A DNA stretch of 64,000 nucleotides from contig NZ_BGZH01000001.1 in NCBI RefSeq assembly GCF_009617755.1, positions 1,860,001 through 1,924,000 of the forward strand. The letters are read 5' to 3'. Each line of letters opens with the position of its first letter. The stretch's first letter is position 1. Below are positions 1-9,078 of this stretch, piece after piece. A model generated the notes under the pieces. It saw nothing but the letters and a program-made list of their open reading frames with translations. It did no database searches and had not been told where the DNA came from. The stretch comes from Marinobacter salsuginis (GTDB lineage: Bacteria > Pseudomonadota > Gammaproteobacteria > Pseudomonadales > Oleiphilaceae). Both the position numbers and the translations under genes were made by a program.

Positions 1-2
1 AG

Positions 3-152
3 GGCGAGACCTGGTCGATCTGGCTGAACCGGGCTGATCAGGCCCTTTACGAAGCGAAATCCCGGGGTCGCAACCAGGTAGTCAATGCCGCTCGACCGCT
101 TCCGGTTGTGGGTCGGGGCGCCGAGGACATGCCCGATTCAGCATCGGGCTGA
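3..152 (+). CDS. C-terminal end of a GGDEF-domain protein (5' end outside window)
   Basis: Only the last 49 codons are present, reading from base 3 to a TGA at 150-152. The residues ADQALYEAKSRGRNQV are the conserved C-terminal helix of GGDEF diguanylate cyclase domains, which make or sense cyclic di-GMP. A tail of about 20 residues without recognisable features follows. The GGDEF signature itself lies upstream of the window, so it cannot be said whether the domain is catalytically intact or which sensor domains precede it. Confidence 0.75.
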   Translation, partial: GETWSIWLNRADQALYEAKSRGRNQVVNAARPLPVVGRGAEDMPDSASG

Positions 153-176
153 AGCACAGCACCTACCGTTTCGCCT

Positions 177-1097
177 TTACTGATCGCAGCGTTTACGAAA
201 TTCCCGGTAGGCGCTGAAAACCTCCCAGGGGCACTCAAAATGAGGGTAATGCCCGATGTTCCTCAGGGTGACCACATCGCCCTCCGGTATCAGTTCGCGA
301 TACCGACGCGCCATGCCGGCGCCAGAGACGGGGTCGGCCGTACCTGAGATCAGCCGCATCGGTTGCGTCGCCTTCTGCAGAGCGCCAACCCAACGATTCC
401 GATGACATCGACGTTCCTCCATAAACTGTATCAGCTGGTGCAGGATGCCCCGACCATTGTTGTAGGTCAGCAGGTGCCAGAAGTCTTCCATGTCCTGACG
501 ATCCGGCGGATTCTGGCTGCCGAACAGGCGGCGAAAGTTGCGCTCGAAACTGCGCCGGGTCAGACCACGGCTGATCAAGCCGCCAAAGGGGCTTCTCAAT
601 AGCTTCTGAATCAGCAACGGATTATGAACTTCCGGGAAAAGGGCACCATTGAGAAAGCAGACACCGGCAATCCGGAAAGGCAGTCCGTCTTCCTGCTCCC
701 GCGCCAATAGCTCCTGGGCCACACTGCAACCGTAATCGTGAACCAGCAGATGCACCGACGGGAGGCCAAGCCCCTCGATCCAGCCCTGAAACAGATCGGC
801 CTGGTCTTCAATACTGTAGTCGTAGTTGGAGGGCTTGTCCGAAAAGCCGAAGCCCAGCATGTCCAGCGTCAAAACGTTGTTGTGCTGCACCAGCATCGGC
901 CAGACACGGTTCCAGTCCCAGCTGGCGGTAGGAAAGCCATGGATCAGCACCAGCGGTTCCCCCGAGCCCGCCATCCGACTGAAAATGGCATGTCCCTCAA
1001 AACTGAACCACTTACCTCCCTGTTGCCACCCTTCAAGGGTGCCTTCCACGCGCGCTGCGGCGGAACCCCCACCGACGGTGGGCATCACCTCTTCCAT
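177..1097 (-). CDS. Alpha/beta hydrolase, MEST/haloalkane dehalogenase-like
   Basis: A 306-residue alpha/beta-fold hydrolase. The oxyanion-hole motif HGFPTASWDW is near residues 53-62. The nucleophile elbow is HDYGCSVAQE, with Asp121 in the nucleophile place, as in haloalkane dehalogenases, epoxide hydrolases and the MEST group. The catalytic His is probably His283 in GHYPHFE. An Asp nucleophile implies an ester-enzyme intermediate hydrolysed by water. The closest motif resemblance I recall is MEST-like proteins (HDYGDxVAQEL), whose substrate is unsettled. The first ATG at 1097 follows a GGGGA stretch; a second ATG at 1085 is also possible. It stands alone, convergent with the upstream GGDEF gene. 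Dehalogenase activity is an inference and is not shown. Confidence 0.8.
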   Translation of the reverse strand: MEEVMPTVGGGSAAARVEGTLEGWQQGGKWFSFEGHAIFSRMAGSGEPLVLIHGFPTASWDWNRVWPMLVQHNNVLTLDMLGFGFSDKPSNYDYSIEDQADLFQGWIEGLGLPSVHLLVHDYGCSVAQELLAREQEDGLPFRIAGVCFLNGALFPEVHNPLLIQKLLRSPFGGLISRGLTRRSFERNFRRLFGSQNPPDRQDMEDFWHLLTYNNGRGILHQLIQFMEERRCHRNRWVGALQKATQPMRLISGTADPVSGAGMARRYRELIPEGDVVTLRNIGHYPHFECPWEVFSAYREFRKRCDQ

Positions 1098-1286
1098 GTA
1101 TTGTCCCCGGCGAACATTTACAGCCTGAAACTGTAGAACAAAGCAGCCCCCACTGCCATAGCCGTACTGCCCAGACCGCCGGACGGGTCAGCCAGAGTGG
1201 TCTTTTCCTGCAATGACTTCGTAAACGTAGAGATGGTGGGCAAATTGCCTTAAGCTTTGGCCCTCGTAAGACACTGCTAACCGGAA

Positions 1287-1862
1287 ATGACTATGAGCAA
1301 ACTCCTTGACGACCTCTCCGGACACTTTCGTGCCATTATTGATGGCCTGGGCGAAGACCCGGACCGCGAGGGTCTGCAAGACACTCCAATGCGCGCCGCC
1401 AAGGCCATGCAGTTCCTCACCTGCGGTTACAATCAGGATCTGGGCGACCTGGTGAACGATGCGGTATTCGAGTCGGCCATGGACGAAATGGTCGTGGTAC
1501 AGGACATCGAGTTGTACAGCATGTGCGAGCACCACATGTTGCCGTTCATCGGTAAGTGTCACATCGCCTACCTGCCCGCTGGCAAGGTGCTGGGACTTTC
1601 CAAATTCGCTCGCATCGTCGATATGTACGCCCGTCGCCTGCAGATCCAGGAAAACCTGACCCGGCAGATTGCCGAAGCCGTCGAGAGCGTAACCGGCGCG
1701 AAGGGTGTGGCGGTGGTTATCGAGGCACAGCACATGTGCATGATGATGAGGGGCGTGGAGAAACAGAATTCCCGCATGAAGACGTCGATGATGCTGGGGC
1801 AGTTCCGTAAATCCCAGGCAACTCGCACCGAGTTTCTGACCCTGATCAGTAACAACCGCTGA
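1287..1862 (+). CDS. folE: GTP cyclohydrolase I
   Basis: This 191-residue protein converts GTP to 7,8-dihydroneopterin triphosphate, the first step of folate/pterin synthesis, in the cytoplasm. It carries the family signatures MCEHHMLPF and [12 protein letters not shown]. The zinc ligands are visible as Cys80, His83 and Cys151, the last in [10 protein letters not shown]. The substrate-binding segment KQNSRMKTS near residue 159 is also present. Length is normal for a bacterial FolE lacking a long N-terminal extension. The ATG at 1287 is followed two codons later by another ATG, and either could be used. It is followed after 24 bases by folX, so the two probably form an operon supplying tetrahydropterin. 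Confidence 0.95.
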   Translation: MTMSKLLDDLSGHFRAIIDGLGEDPDREGLQDTPMRAAKAMQFLTCGYNQDLGDLVNDAVFESAMDEMVVVQDIELYSMCEHHMLPFIGKCHIAYLPAGKVLGLSKFARIVDMYARRLQIQENLTRQIAEAVESVTGAKGVAVVIEAQHMCMMMRGVEKQNSRMKTSMMLGQFRKSQATRTEFLTLISNNR

Positions 1863-1886
1863 AGCACCTGACCACTGGGAGGCCGC

Positions 1887-2261
1887 ATGACAGACGTTCA
1901 CGGGAATCATCTCGCAAAGGTCCGCATCAAGGATCTTCTTTTGAGAGCCTACATCGGCATCAAGGAAGAGGAAATCAACAATCAGCAGGACGTATTGATC
2001 AACGTTGCGCTGACGTACGATGCCTCTGAGGCGGTGAATCGGAACGAAATCTCGGCCGCCCTGAACTATCGCACCATCACCAAGCAGATCATCCATCATG
2101 TGGATGGCAACCGGTTTGCCCTTCTCGAACGCCTGACCCACGAGGTTCTGACCATCGTTATGGAGCATGAGGCGGTGCAGTGGGCCGAAGTGGAAATCGA
2201 CAAGCCTCACGCGCTACGCTACGCGGAGTCCGTGTCTGTATGTCTTCAGGCACACCGTTAA
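1887..2261 (+). CDS. folX: Dihydroneopterin triphosphate 2'-epimerase (FolX)
   Basis: This 124-residue member of the FolB/FolX tunnel-fold family resembles E. coli FolX throughout: [17 protein letters not shown] at the start, [15 protein letters not shown] in the middle, and [18 protein letters not shown] at the end. FolX epimerises dihydroneopterin triphosphate to the monapterin form; FolB is the related aldolase of folate synthesis. The extended [13 protein letters not shown] segment favours FolX over FolB. GGAGG at 1878-1882 precedes the ATG at a good distance. Position directly after folE fits a tetrahydromonapterin branch, although no folM or phhA is seen in the window. Confidence 0.88.
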   Translation: MTDVHGNHLAKVRIKDLLLRAYIGIKEEEINNQQDVLINVALTYDASEAVNRNEISAALNYRTITKQIIHHVDGNRFALLERLTHEVLTIVMEHEAVQWAEVEIDKPHALRYAESVSVCLQAHR

Positions 2262-2284
2262 TTCAAAGAGGCTCTGCCAGCAAC

Positions 2285-2722
2285 ATGCCCAGCAACACCC
2301 CGGACCAGATTCGCGACATCCTGACGACGGTCAAAACCATTGCCCTGGTTGGCGCCAGTGAGAAGACCAGCCGCCCCTCTCACGAAGTTATGGAGTTCCT
2401 TCAGAACCAGGGTTACCGGATCCTCCCGGTGAATCCCCGTCTGGCAGGCAAGACGCTACTCGGTGAAACCGTGTACGCCGACCTTCACGGTCTGCCGGAA
2501 CCTGTAGACATGGTTGATCTTTTCCTGGCACCGGAACGCACCGACGCCGTCATCGACCAGGCCATCGAACTCAACATCCCGGTGGTGTGGCTGCAGATTG
2601 GTGTGATCAATGACGAGGGTGCAGCCCGGGCAGAGGCTGCGGGGCTGAAGGTTGTAATGGATCGCTGCCCGAAGCAGGAAATCCCCCGTCTGGGTATTCG
2701 CAGGGTTGCCGAACAGCCCTGA
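2285..2722 (+). CDS. CoA-binding domain protein, YccU-like
   Basis: A small 145-residue Rossmann-fold protein of the CoA-binding family. The N-terminal nucleotide-binding segment is TIALVGASEKTSRPSHEV, followed by GYRILPVNPRLAGKTLLGE and the FLAPERTDAVIDQAIE helix. The C-terminal DRCPKQEIPRLG is typical of YccU-like proteins of about 140 residues. These bind CoA or acyl-CoA in the cytoplasm, and their physiological role is not established. The start was set at the ATG at 2285, because starting further upstream would overlap folX with residues foreign to the family. It lies 23 bases after folX and may be cotranscribed. Confidence 0.85.
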   Translation: MPSNTPDQIRDILTTVKTIALVGASEKTSRPSHEVMEFLQNQGYRILPVNPRLAGKTLLGETVYADLHGLPEPVDMVDLFLAPERTDAVIDQAIELNIPVVWLQIGVINDEGAARAEAAGLKVVMDRCPKQEIPRLGIRRVAEQP

Positions 2723-2989
2723 AACCTGATCTGAATCAGGAACTACGTCACACTTCCGGCACTCTTCTGTAACCGGTCTGTCAGGTCTGACATAATCACC
2801 GGACATAAACAGAAGACTGGTAGAGCCATGTGGTTCCGACGTAAATCCAGCCGACTGCACCGAACTCCGATCGGCGCTGTGCGCCCTTGCCAGCACTTCA
2901 ATTGATGGCGTTTATCAGTCGATATGCCTCATAATTGCGAGGGTGTAGCCCATCAGTTAGCAACACCCGTTCAAGTCACGGAGTAATGT

Positions 2990-5257
2990 GTGGATCAACC
3001 TGCATCACCCCCCAAAGCTGTGGTTTCGGGCCTATTGAGCCCGGCGTTTCCGGTGGTGATTTTCCTGGTTTTCCTCGGCCTCGCAGCCGGCCTGCGCTAT
3101 GGCCTGGTACAACAGGACAGGAATCAGGTTGAGGCAAACCTTGCCAACGAAGCCAGGGCCATGGCCAATCACCTTGAACGGGAATTCCTTATACACGCCG
3201 AAGCAATCCGGCGCATGGCCAAACGCCTGGAGACAGACCCTTCCAAAACCGAACAGGAATGGCGACGGGATGCCCGCAACTACCTCGACGATTTCGGCGT
3301 CTACCAGGCCATCGAGTGGATTGACTCCGATTTCATCATTCGCTGGCTGGAGCCAGTCACCGACAATGAAGAGGTCATTGGCTACAACGTCGCCTTCAAC
3401 GAGGAGCGACGCCAGGCACTGGAGCGGGCAAAGCAGTCCGGCACCTGGGATCTTTCCGGTGTGATCAATTTGCGCCAGGGCGGCAAGGGCATGGTCATCT
3501 ATGCGCCGGTGGGTGCCGGCCCCGAGAACAACGGCTTCATGGCGGGGGTATTCCGAATGGAAGTGCTGGCCCGCCAGCTTCTCACCGAACGGGTGCTGGA
3601 GTCTTTCCGGATCGAAATCCTCGAAGCCGGACAAGTGAGCTATGAGCTGAACGCGTCGCAGCCGGTCAGTGGCGATTTCTCTCGAGAACAAGCGGTTGAT
3701 CTGCCAACACTGGACTGGACCCTGACCCTGCGCCCGTCCACCGAATGGGTGGAAAGCCAGTACAGCCACTGGCCAGCGCTGACCTTTACCACGTTTCTGT
3801 TAATGGGCCTGCTGACCAGCCTGACCACACTGCTGGTGCAACTCATACTGAAACGCAACCGGGCCCTGTTGAAGACCCGCCGGGAGCTGGACCAGGAAAT
3901 CGAGCAGCGCACGGCCATTCAGAAGGATCTGGCGAGGCTGGAATCCACCGATACTCTCACCGGGCTGGCCAACCGTCGGTTTTTTATGGAGGACCTGTCC
4001 CACACCCTGAACATTGCCGACCGCCAGATGCGCCAGGTTGCCCTGGTGATGCTGGATCTGGACCGTTTCCAGACGCTCAACGACTCCCTCGGCCACCAGT
4101 TCGGGGATGAACTGCTCATCAAAGTGTCCGAGCGCCTGAACCGTCTCAGCAACGAACGCCTGCTGGTGGCCTACTCCGGGGGCGATGAGTTCATGTTCTG
4201 TCAGCAACAGGTGGACGACATTGATGACATCATCCACTTGCTGGGTCAGATCAAACAGTGCTTTGATCAGCCCTTCGAGGTTCAGGGCCAGTCCCACAGC
4301 ATTACCGCAACCATGGGTATTGCGGTGTACCCACAAAGCGGCCTGGACGCGGATACACTGTTGCGAAATGCAGACATAGCCCTCTACCGCGCCAAGGAAC
4401 AGGGCCGAAATACCTACCAGTTCTATACCGAGGGCATGCAGGAGCGTGAGGTCATGCGCCTTGAGCTGGACAAGGATCTGAGCCAGGCCCTGGCCAACAA
4501 TGAATTCGTGCTCTTCTACCAGCCTCAGCTGAACCTTGACACCGGTGAAATCCAGAGCGTCGAGGCGCTCATCCGCTGGCGCCATCCCCGCCGCGGGCTT
4601 CTGCCGCCGGTGGAATTCATCCCGCTGGCGGAGGAGAGTGGGCGTATCACCGATATTGGCCGCTGGGTGGTCCTCGCAGCCTGTCGGCAGCTGGCAGCGT
4701 GGAGAGGCACGCCGCAGGAGAACTTGCGCATTGCGGTCAATCTTTCCGGCCGGGAGCTGGACGACGAAGATCTGGTCGACCACATTCGGGAAGCCCTGGC
4801 GGCGGAGAATGTGCCGGCCGATCGTCTGGAGGTTGAGCTTACCGAGGAGATTTTCATCCAGAATATCGAGCACAACCTGAATCAGCTGTCCCGTCTGCAC
4901 CAGTTGGGAGTGCACCTTGCTATCGATGACTTCGGTGTGGGCTATTCGTCCCTGGGTTACCTGCGAGATTTCCCGGTCGATCTGCTGAAAATCGACCGGT
5001 CGTTTATCACGGAAGTCACGGAGCGCCATGACGACGCAGTGATCACCAGGGCAGTCATCAACCTGGCTCATAACCTGGGTATTGAGGTGGTGGCCGAGGG
5101 GGTTGAAACCGAGGAACAGCTGAATTTCCTCAAGAGCTACCGTTGTAACTTTGCCCAGGGTTACCTGATCAGCCGACCGATTCCGGTTTCAGACCTTGAA
5201 AAGGCGCTGGCCTCGGGCGTTCTAGTGGCAGATATTACGGCCGATTCCGGATTGTAA
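2990..5257 (+). CDS. Membrane CHASE-GGDEF-EAL cyclic di-GMP protein
   Basis: A 755-residue bifunctional-type cyclic di-GMP protein. A first membrane helix spans about 17-40. A periplasmic CHASE sensor domain (about 60-225) includes YQAIEWIDSDFIIRWLEPV and a YAPV segment. A second helix spans about 264-288, followed by a short coiled coil. The GGDEF domain (about 315-475) has an intact GGDEF at 397-401 but no RxxD inhibitory site before it. The EAL domain (about 490-745) has EALIRW, DDFGVGYSSLGYL, KIDRSFI and AEGVET intact, so phosphodiesterase activity is likely. Start is GTG at 2990 with GGAG seven to nine bases upstream. No partner gene is adjacent, and the CHASE ligand is unknown. Confidence 0.92.
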   Translation: MDQPASPPKAVVSGLLSPAFPVVIFLVFLGLAAGLRYGLVQQDRNQVEANLANEARAMANHLEREFLIHAEAIRRMAKRLETDPSKTEQEWRRDARNYLDDFGVYQAIEWIDSDFIIRWLEPVTDNEEVIGYNVAFNEERRQALERAKQSGTWDLSGVINLRQGGKGMVIYAPVGAGPENNGFMAGVFRMEVLARQLLTERVLESFRIEILEAGQVSYELNASQPVSGDFSREQAVDLPTLDWTLTLRPSTEWVESQYSHWPALTFTTFLLMGLLTSLTTLLVQLILKRNRALLKTRRELDQEIEQRTAIQKDLARLESTDTLTGLANRRFFMEDLSHTLNIADRQMRQVALVMLDLDRFQTLNDSLGHQFGDELLIKVSERLNRLSNERLLVAYSGGDEFMFCQQQVDDIDDIIHLLGQIKQCFDQPFEVQGQSHSITATMGIAVYPQSGLDADTLLRNADIALYRAKEQGRNTYQFYTEGMQEREVMRLELDKDLSQALANNEFVLFYQPQLNLDTGEIQSVEALIRWRHPRRGLLPPVEFIPLAEESGRITDIGRWVVLAACRQLAAWRGTPQENLRIAVNLSGRELDDEDLVDHIREALAAENVPADRLEVELTEEIFIQNIEHNLNQLSRLHQLGVHLAIDDFGVGYSSLGYLRDFPVDLLKIDRSFITEVTERHDDAVITRAVINLAHNLGIEVVAEGVETEEQLNFLKSYRCNFAQGYLISRPIPVSDLEKALASGVLVADITADSGL

Positions 5258-5307
5258 TTGCTGCGGCCCGTCCCCAAGATACGGGTAAATCATTCTGGTG
5301 AAATTCT

Positions 5308-5619
5308 ATGGCTGCCCAATACCTGACTCCCGAACAGGACGAGAAGATCCGCCAGTGGGAACGCTGGAACCGGAACTATTTCATTTTTGCGTTTGTGGCG
5401 CTGACCATCATTCTGGTGTTCAGCAGTCAATTGGGGTTGTCCAGTGGTGAAAGCTGGGGCCCTCTGGGCGTTCTGATCGCTGCCCTGATCACGCCGATCA
5501 TTGTTCTGCAGCTGAAGCTGGCCTGTCCGGCCTGCGGCCAAAAAATTGGCTGGCAGGCGAAGCTGATGGCGCCGGATCAGTGCAAGACCTGCGGGACGTT
5601 TTTGCGCTCCCGGGATTAA
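5308..5619 (+). CDS. Small two-helix membrane protein with CxxC...CxxC zinc-ribbon tail
   Basis: A 103-residue protein of unknown function. A charged N-terminal stretch is followed by two hydrophobic segments at about 26-42 and 52-70, then a cytoplasmic-looking tail with CPACGQKIGW and CKTCG, which would bind one zinc. It sits 50 bases after the GGDEF-EAL gene, on the same strand, and upstream of the metal-responsive promoter. The zinc knuckle could be structural. I do not recognise a named family. Confidence 0.65.
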   Translation: MAAQYLTPEQDEKIRQWERWNRNYFIFAFVALTIILVFSSQLGLSSGESWGPLGVLIAALITPIIVLQLKLACPACGQKIGWQAKLMAPDQCKTCGTFLRSRD

Positions 5620-5653
5620 TAACCCTTCCTCGATTTTCCTCCGAAGAAAACCT

Positions 5654-5685
5654 TTGACCTGTGAGTTGCTCACAGGTTTTAGTCT
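5654..5685 (+). promoter_or_regulatory. MerR-type metal-responsive promoter/operator
   Basis: A -35 TTGACC (5654-5659) and a -10-like TAGTCT (5680-5685) are separated by 20 bases, the over-long spacer typical of MerR-activated promoters. The spacer carries a perfect 9-bp inverted repeat, ACCTGTGAG and CTCACAGGT with three bases between (5657-5677), in the position where CueR/ZntR-type dimers bind. The promoter faces the merR-copA genes about 195 bases downstream. Repeat copy A lies between, so it would be in the leader RNA. Confidence 0.75.
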
Positions 5686-5709
5686 AATCTTACTGGTTTG
5701 GAGTTTGCC

Positions 5710-5819
5710 GTGTTGAGGTGGGTACGGCTTCCGAAAACCGCTGTGAATACGTCCCTGTACGCTTGCTCTGAACCTTCCCTGGTTCAGAGCATTTTCGGAA
5801 GCCGTACCCACCTCAACAC
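5710..5819 (+). repeat. Intergenic long inverted-repeat element, copy A
   Basis: Perfect 28-bp arms at 5710-5737 and 5792-5819 enclose a 54-base interior. The interior contains the conserved core beginning CGCTGTGAATACGTCC and a second perfect 10-bp hairpin, GCTCTGAACC with GGTTCAGAGC (5765-5774/5781-5790). The arms start GTGTTGAGGT and end CTTCCGAAAA. It lies between the MerR-type promoter and the merR start codon. Related copies occur at 21846, 26923, 29015 and 43525. Confidence 0.9.
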
Positions 5820-5880
5820 TCCGCTGACTTCAGTCTTTGGTTCCTGAAGCCACTATTTTTGGCACGTTGAGAACAAGACG

Positions 5881-6324
5881 ATGAAAGTAAAAGAGATTGC
5901 AGAAGCCGCCGGCGTTAACCCGGATACGGTTCGGTTCTACACCCGCGAGAACCTGCTGAAACCGACCCGTAACCCTGAGAATAACTACCAGCAGTTTGAT
6001 GCCGAGGATCTCCGGCGGCTTCGATTTGCCCGGAAAGCACGGCAACTGGGATTTTCCTTGCCGGAGATTCGACAGATTCTGGATCAGGCCGACGATCATC
6101 ATTCGCCCTGTCCGATGGTTCGGGATGTATTCCAGCACCGGTTGGCGGAAGTTGAGCGGGAGATTCGGGAGCTGCAGCAGTTGCGCAAGCGGATGACCGC
6201 CGCGCTAGCTGCCTGGCAAGACATGCCGGATGGCACGCCCGATGGCCATACCATTTGCCGGTTGATAGAACACTGGGATGATCCGGCGCCCTGTTGCGGG
6301 GCAAGCGAACAGAACGAGGAGTGA
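5881..6324 (+). CDS. MerR-family metal-responsive regulator
   Basis: A 147-residue MerR-family activator. The winged helix-turn-helix (KVKEIAEAAGVNPDTVRFYT, about 1-70) is followed by a long dimerisation helix and a short metal-binding tail. Candidate metal ligands are Cys77 (SPCP) at the start of the dimer helix, Cys126 in HTICRLIEHW, and Cys138-Cys139 (PCCG). Cys77 is the place where ZntR/CadR/PbrR/MerR proteins have Cys and CueR has Ser, so the sensor looks divalent- or Hg-type. Yet the next gene is a CopA-type ATPase. It starts seven bases before that gene and should act at the palindromic promoter at 5654-5685. Confidence 0.88.
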   Translation: MKVKEIAEAAGVNPDTVRFYTRENLLKPTRNPENNYQQFDAEDLRRLRFARKARQLGFSLPEIRQILDQADDHHSPCPMVRDVFQHRLAEVEREIRELQQLRKRMTAALAAWQDMPDGTPDGHTICRLIEHWDDPAPCCGASEQNEE

Positions 6325-6330
6325 TTCTGG

Positions 6331-8952
6331 ATGACTGACACACCTGTTTTGCAAACCATGCTGAGCATTTCCGGGGCTTCCTGCCAGGGCTGCGCCAAGA
6401 AGATTCGCAATGCGCTCGAGCCGTTGACCGGCGATATCGAGCTGGTTGAAGTGGACCTGGAAAACCAGACGGTGGCCTTGCCGGAGGGAGTGGATGCCGC
6501 TGAGGCGGCGCGTATTGTTACCGAGACCGGCTATCCCGCTGAGCCTTTCGAGGAAGATGCCCAGCCAGCCAGTTGCTGTGCTTCCTGGAACAAGAGCAAG
6601 AACCTTGCCGGCGACAATTCCGAAGACCATGCAGTGACCGAAGAATCGGTTCAGTCGAGCCCTGAATCGGCAACAGCGGCCGACGGGCAGGTTCATCTCT
6701 CGGTGACCGGTGCCACTTGTGCCTCCTGCGTTAACACGATTGAAAAAGCCCTGATGTCCGTCTCGGGTATTCACCATGCCCATATGAACCTGGCAGACAA
6801 TACCGCCACGGCCACGGGTGATGCCGACCCTCAGGCACTGGTGAAAGCAGTGGAAAGTGCCGGCTATGGCGCCAGCGTCATCGAAGACGAGGACGAAGCC
6901 GACGACCGGAAGCAGGAGGAAGACCGCAAGCAATACAGGTCTCTGCTGGTGAAGATGGCGGTGAGTCTGGGCCTGGGGCTTGGGCTGATGGTCTGGGGTA
7001 TGGGCTTCGGCACCATGATGGTGACCGACGCCAATCAGGGTACCTGGCTCGGCCTGGGTGTGCTGACATTGATCGTGATGGCAGCCACCGGCGGGCATTT
7101 CTATACCGGCGCGTGGAAGGCGTTCCGGCACCACAATGCCAATATGGATACCCTGATTGCCCTGGGTACCGGAACCGCCTGGCTCTATTCCATCGTGGTG
7201 GCCAGTGTTCCGACCGCGTTGCCGGAGATGGCCAGTCATGTGTACTTCGAGGCCTCGGCCATGATCATCGGCCTGATCAATCTGGGCCAGGCGCTGGAGC
7301 TTCGGGCCAAAGGCAAAACCTCGGAGGCGGTGCGCCGGTTACTGGATCTGCGGGCGAAAACCGCCCGGGTGATTCGCAACGGGGAAGAGCAGGACATTCC
7401 GGTCGAGGAGGTCCGCAAGGGCGATCATATCCGGGTCCGGCCCGGGGAAAAACTGCCGGTGGATGGCCTGATCGCCGAAGGCTCGACCCGCATTGACGAG
7501 AGCATGCTCACTGGCGAGCCGATGCCGGTCAGCAAGTCGGAAGGCGATGAGGTGTCCGCCGGCACGCTGAACACACACGGTTCCATCGTCTATGAGGCCA
7601 CTCGGGTGGGCAGTGAAACCGCGCTGGCCCAGATCATCAAGCTGGTGAAAAAAGCCCAGGGTTCAAAGCCCGCTATCGGACGTCTTGCGGACAAGATTTC
7701 CTCGGTATTCGTGCCGACGGTCATGCTGATTGCTGTCGTGGCGGCGCTGGTCTGGTACAACGTCGGACCAGAACCGGCGGTGGTTCATATGATGGTGGCC
7801 GCCACCACGGTGCTGATCATTGCCTGCCCCTGCGCTCTGGGCCTGGCGACACCCATGTCGGTGATGGTCGGCGTTGGCAAGGCCGCTGAATACGGCGCGC
7901 TGATCCGCCAGGGTGATGCCCTGCAAACCGCGGGCAAGCTGGATCTGGTCATTCTGGATAAGACCGGCACCATTACCGAGGGCCATCCGGCGGTTACGCG
8001 GCTTCACGCCAGCGACGGTGACGAGAAGCGCCTGCTGACCCTGGCGGCCGGGCTGGAACAGCACTCAGAACACCCTCTGGCCGAAGCCATCCTGGCGAAG
8101 GCCAAAGAGAAGCAGGCTGATCCCGAGAAGGTAACCGATTTTAAAGCCCTGAACGGCAAGGGCGTACAAGGCGAATTCGAAAGCAAGCCACTGCGCCTGG
8201 GCAACCGGCGGTGGCTGGAAAGCGAGGGTGTGGAACTTGCCGACCTTGCAGGTGCTGCCCGCTCGATTACCGAAGAAGCCGGCACGCCCCTGTTCCTGGC
8301 ATTGGGCAATGAGGCTCTGGGCGTCATTGGAGTGGCCGATGCCATCAAACCGGACTCCAAGGCGGCCATCCAGCGTCTTCACGACGCCGGCATCAGGGTG
8401 ATGATGGTGACCGGCGATGTCGACGCCACCGCCAAAGCCATCGCGAAAAAAGCCGGGATCGATGATTATCGTGCCGAGGTGCTGCCTAAAGACAAGGCCG
8501 AGGTGGTCAGTGAAATGCGCGGCAAGGGCCACACAGTCGCTATGGTCGGCGACGGCATCAATGATGCGCCGGCCCTGGCGGCGGCAGACGTCGGCTTTGC
8601 CATCGGCACCGGCACGGATGTCGCCATTGAGAGCGCCGGTATCACTCTGATGCGAGGTTCGCTCCACGGCGTTCCCGATGCCATCGAGATTTCCCGCGCC
8701 ACTGTGAAGAACATTCACCAGAATCTGTTCGGCGCATTCGTATACAACACAATGGGTATTCCGGTTGCCGCCGGCCTGCTCTACCCTGTCTGGGGAATAC
8801 TGATGAGCCCGATACTGGCCGGCGCTGCCATGTCCCTGTCTTCGGTCACCGTAGTCTCGAACGCCAACCGCCTGAGATTGTTCCGGACCAGTCACCGCCC
8901 GGAACGGAGCGACAGCGACAGTGATCCAAAACAGCAACAGGAGCGGAACTGA
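6331..8952 (+). CDS. copA: Heavy-metal (Cu+-type) P1B ATPase with two HMA domains
   Basis: An 873-residue inner-membrane metal exporter. Two N-terminal HMA domains carry CQGC (18-21) and CASC (130-133), separated by an acidic linker with an extra CC. The core has the TGEP actuator motif, the transmembrane CPC (499-501), the phosphorylated Asp543 in DKTGT, the SEHPLAEA nucleotide-binding His-Pro, and [10 protein letters not shown]. In the last helices YN (VYNTMGIP) and MSLSS are visible, the signature of the Cu+/Ag+ subgroup. It pumps monovalent metal from cytoplasm to periplasm. It follows merR by six bases and overlaps the next small gene at TGATG, indicating one operon. Confidence 0.92.
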   Translation: MTDTPVLQTMLSISGASCQGCAKKIRNALEPLTGDIELVEVDLENQTVALPEGVDAAEAARIVTETGYPAEPFEEDAQPASCCASWNKSKNLAGDNSEDHAVTEESVQSSPESATAADGQVHLSVTGATCASCVNTIEKALMSVSGIHHAHMNLADNTATATGDADPQALVKAVESAGYGASVIEDEDEADDRKQEEDRKQYRSLLVKMAVSLGLGLGLMVWGMGFGTMMVTDANQGTWLGLGVLTLIVMAATGGHFYTGAWKAFRHHNANMDTLIALGTGTAWLYSIVVASVPTALPEMASHVYFEASAMIIGLINLGQALELRAKGKTSEAVRRLLDLRAKTARVIRNGEEQDIPVEEVRKGDHIRVRPGEKLPVDGLIAEGSTRIDESMLTGEPMPVSKSEGDEVSAGTLNTHGSIVYEATRVGSETALAQIIKLVKKAQGSKPAIGRLADKISSVFVPTVMLIAVVAALVWYNVGPEPAVVHMMVAATTVLIIACPCALGLATPMSVMVGVGKAAEYGALIRQGDALQTAGKLDLVILDKTGTITEGHPAVTRLHASDGDEKRLLTLAAGLEQHSEHPLAEAILAKAKEKQADPEKVTDFKALNGKGVQGEFESKPLRLGNRRWLESEGVELADLAGAARSITEEAGTPLFLALGNEALGVIGVADAIKPDSKAAIQRLHDAGIRVMMVTGDVDATAKAIAKKAGIDDYRAEVLPKDKAEVVSEMRGKGHTVAMVGDGINDAPALAAADVGFAIGTGTDVAIESAGITLMRGSLHGVPDAIEISRATVKNIHQNLFGAFVYNTMGIPVAAGLLYPVWGILMSPILAGAAMSLSSVTVVSNANRLRLFRTSHRPERSDSDSDPKQQQERN

Positions 8953-9068
8953 TGGAAACACTACTGGTCAACGTCGGAGGTCTTGCCCTGATGGCAGCCA
9001 TCGTCTGGTGGTTCTGGCTTTCCGGTTCTGACGACACAGGCTCAAGTGAACATCAACATCACCACTGA
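8952..9068 (+). CDS. 38-residue single-span membrane protein with His-rich tail
   Basis: This short gene begins with an ATG overlapping the ATPase stop codon (TGATG) and ends at TGA 9066-9068. The peptide has one hydrophobic helix (about residues 5-24, ending IVWWFWL), a short acidic linker, and a terminal HQHHH. The N-terminal helix resembles the membrane anchor that precedes the cupredoxin domain in small proteins linked to CopA ATPases; here the cupredoxin domain is absent. Translational coupling and the His tail suggest a metal-binding accessory peptide of the exporter. Function is inferred from context only. Confidence 0.6.
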   Translation: METLLVNVGGLALMAAIVWWFWLSGSDDTGSSEHQHHH

Positions 9069-9078
9069 GGTACTTGCC

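Noticed and set aside
2725-2740. CCTGAT/ATCAGG hairpin after the CoA-binding protein gene
   Set aside because: The stem is six pairs with no T-run following; not enough for a terminator.
2829-2903. A 24-codon frame (MWFRRKSSRLHRTP...) before the CHASE-GGDEF-EAL gene
   Set aside because: There is no convincing ribosome-binding site, membrane segment or recognisable motif; it is too short to support alone.
5710-5819. Repeat elements as ordinary transcription terminators
   Set aside because: The arms are too long, no T-run follows, and copies D and E lie between divergent genes where a terminator is not needed.
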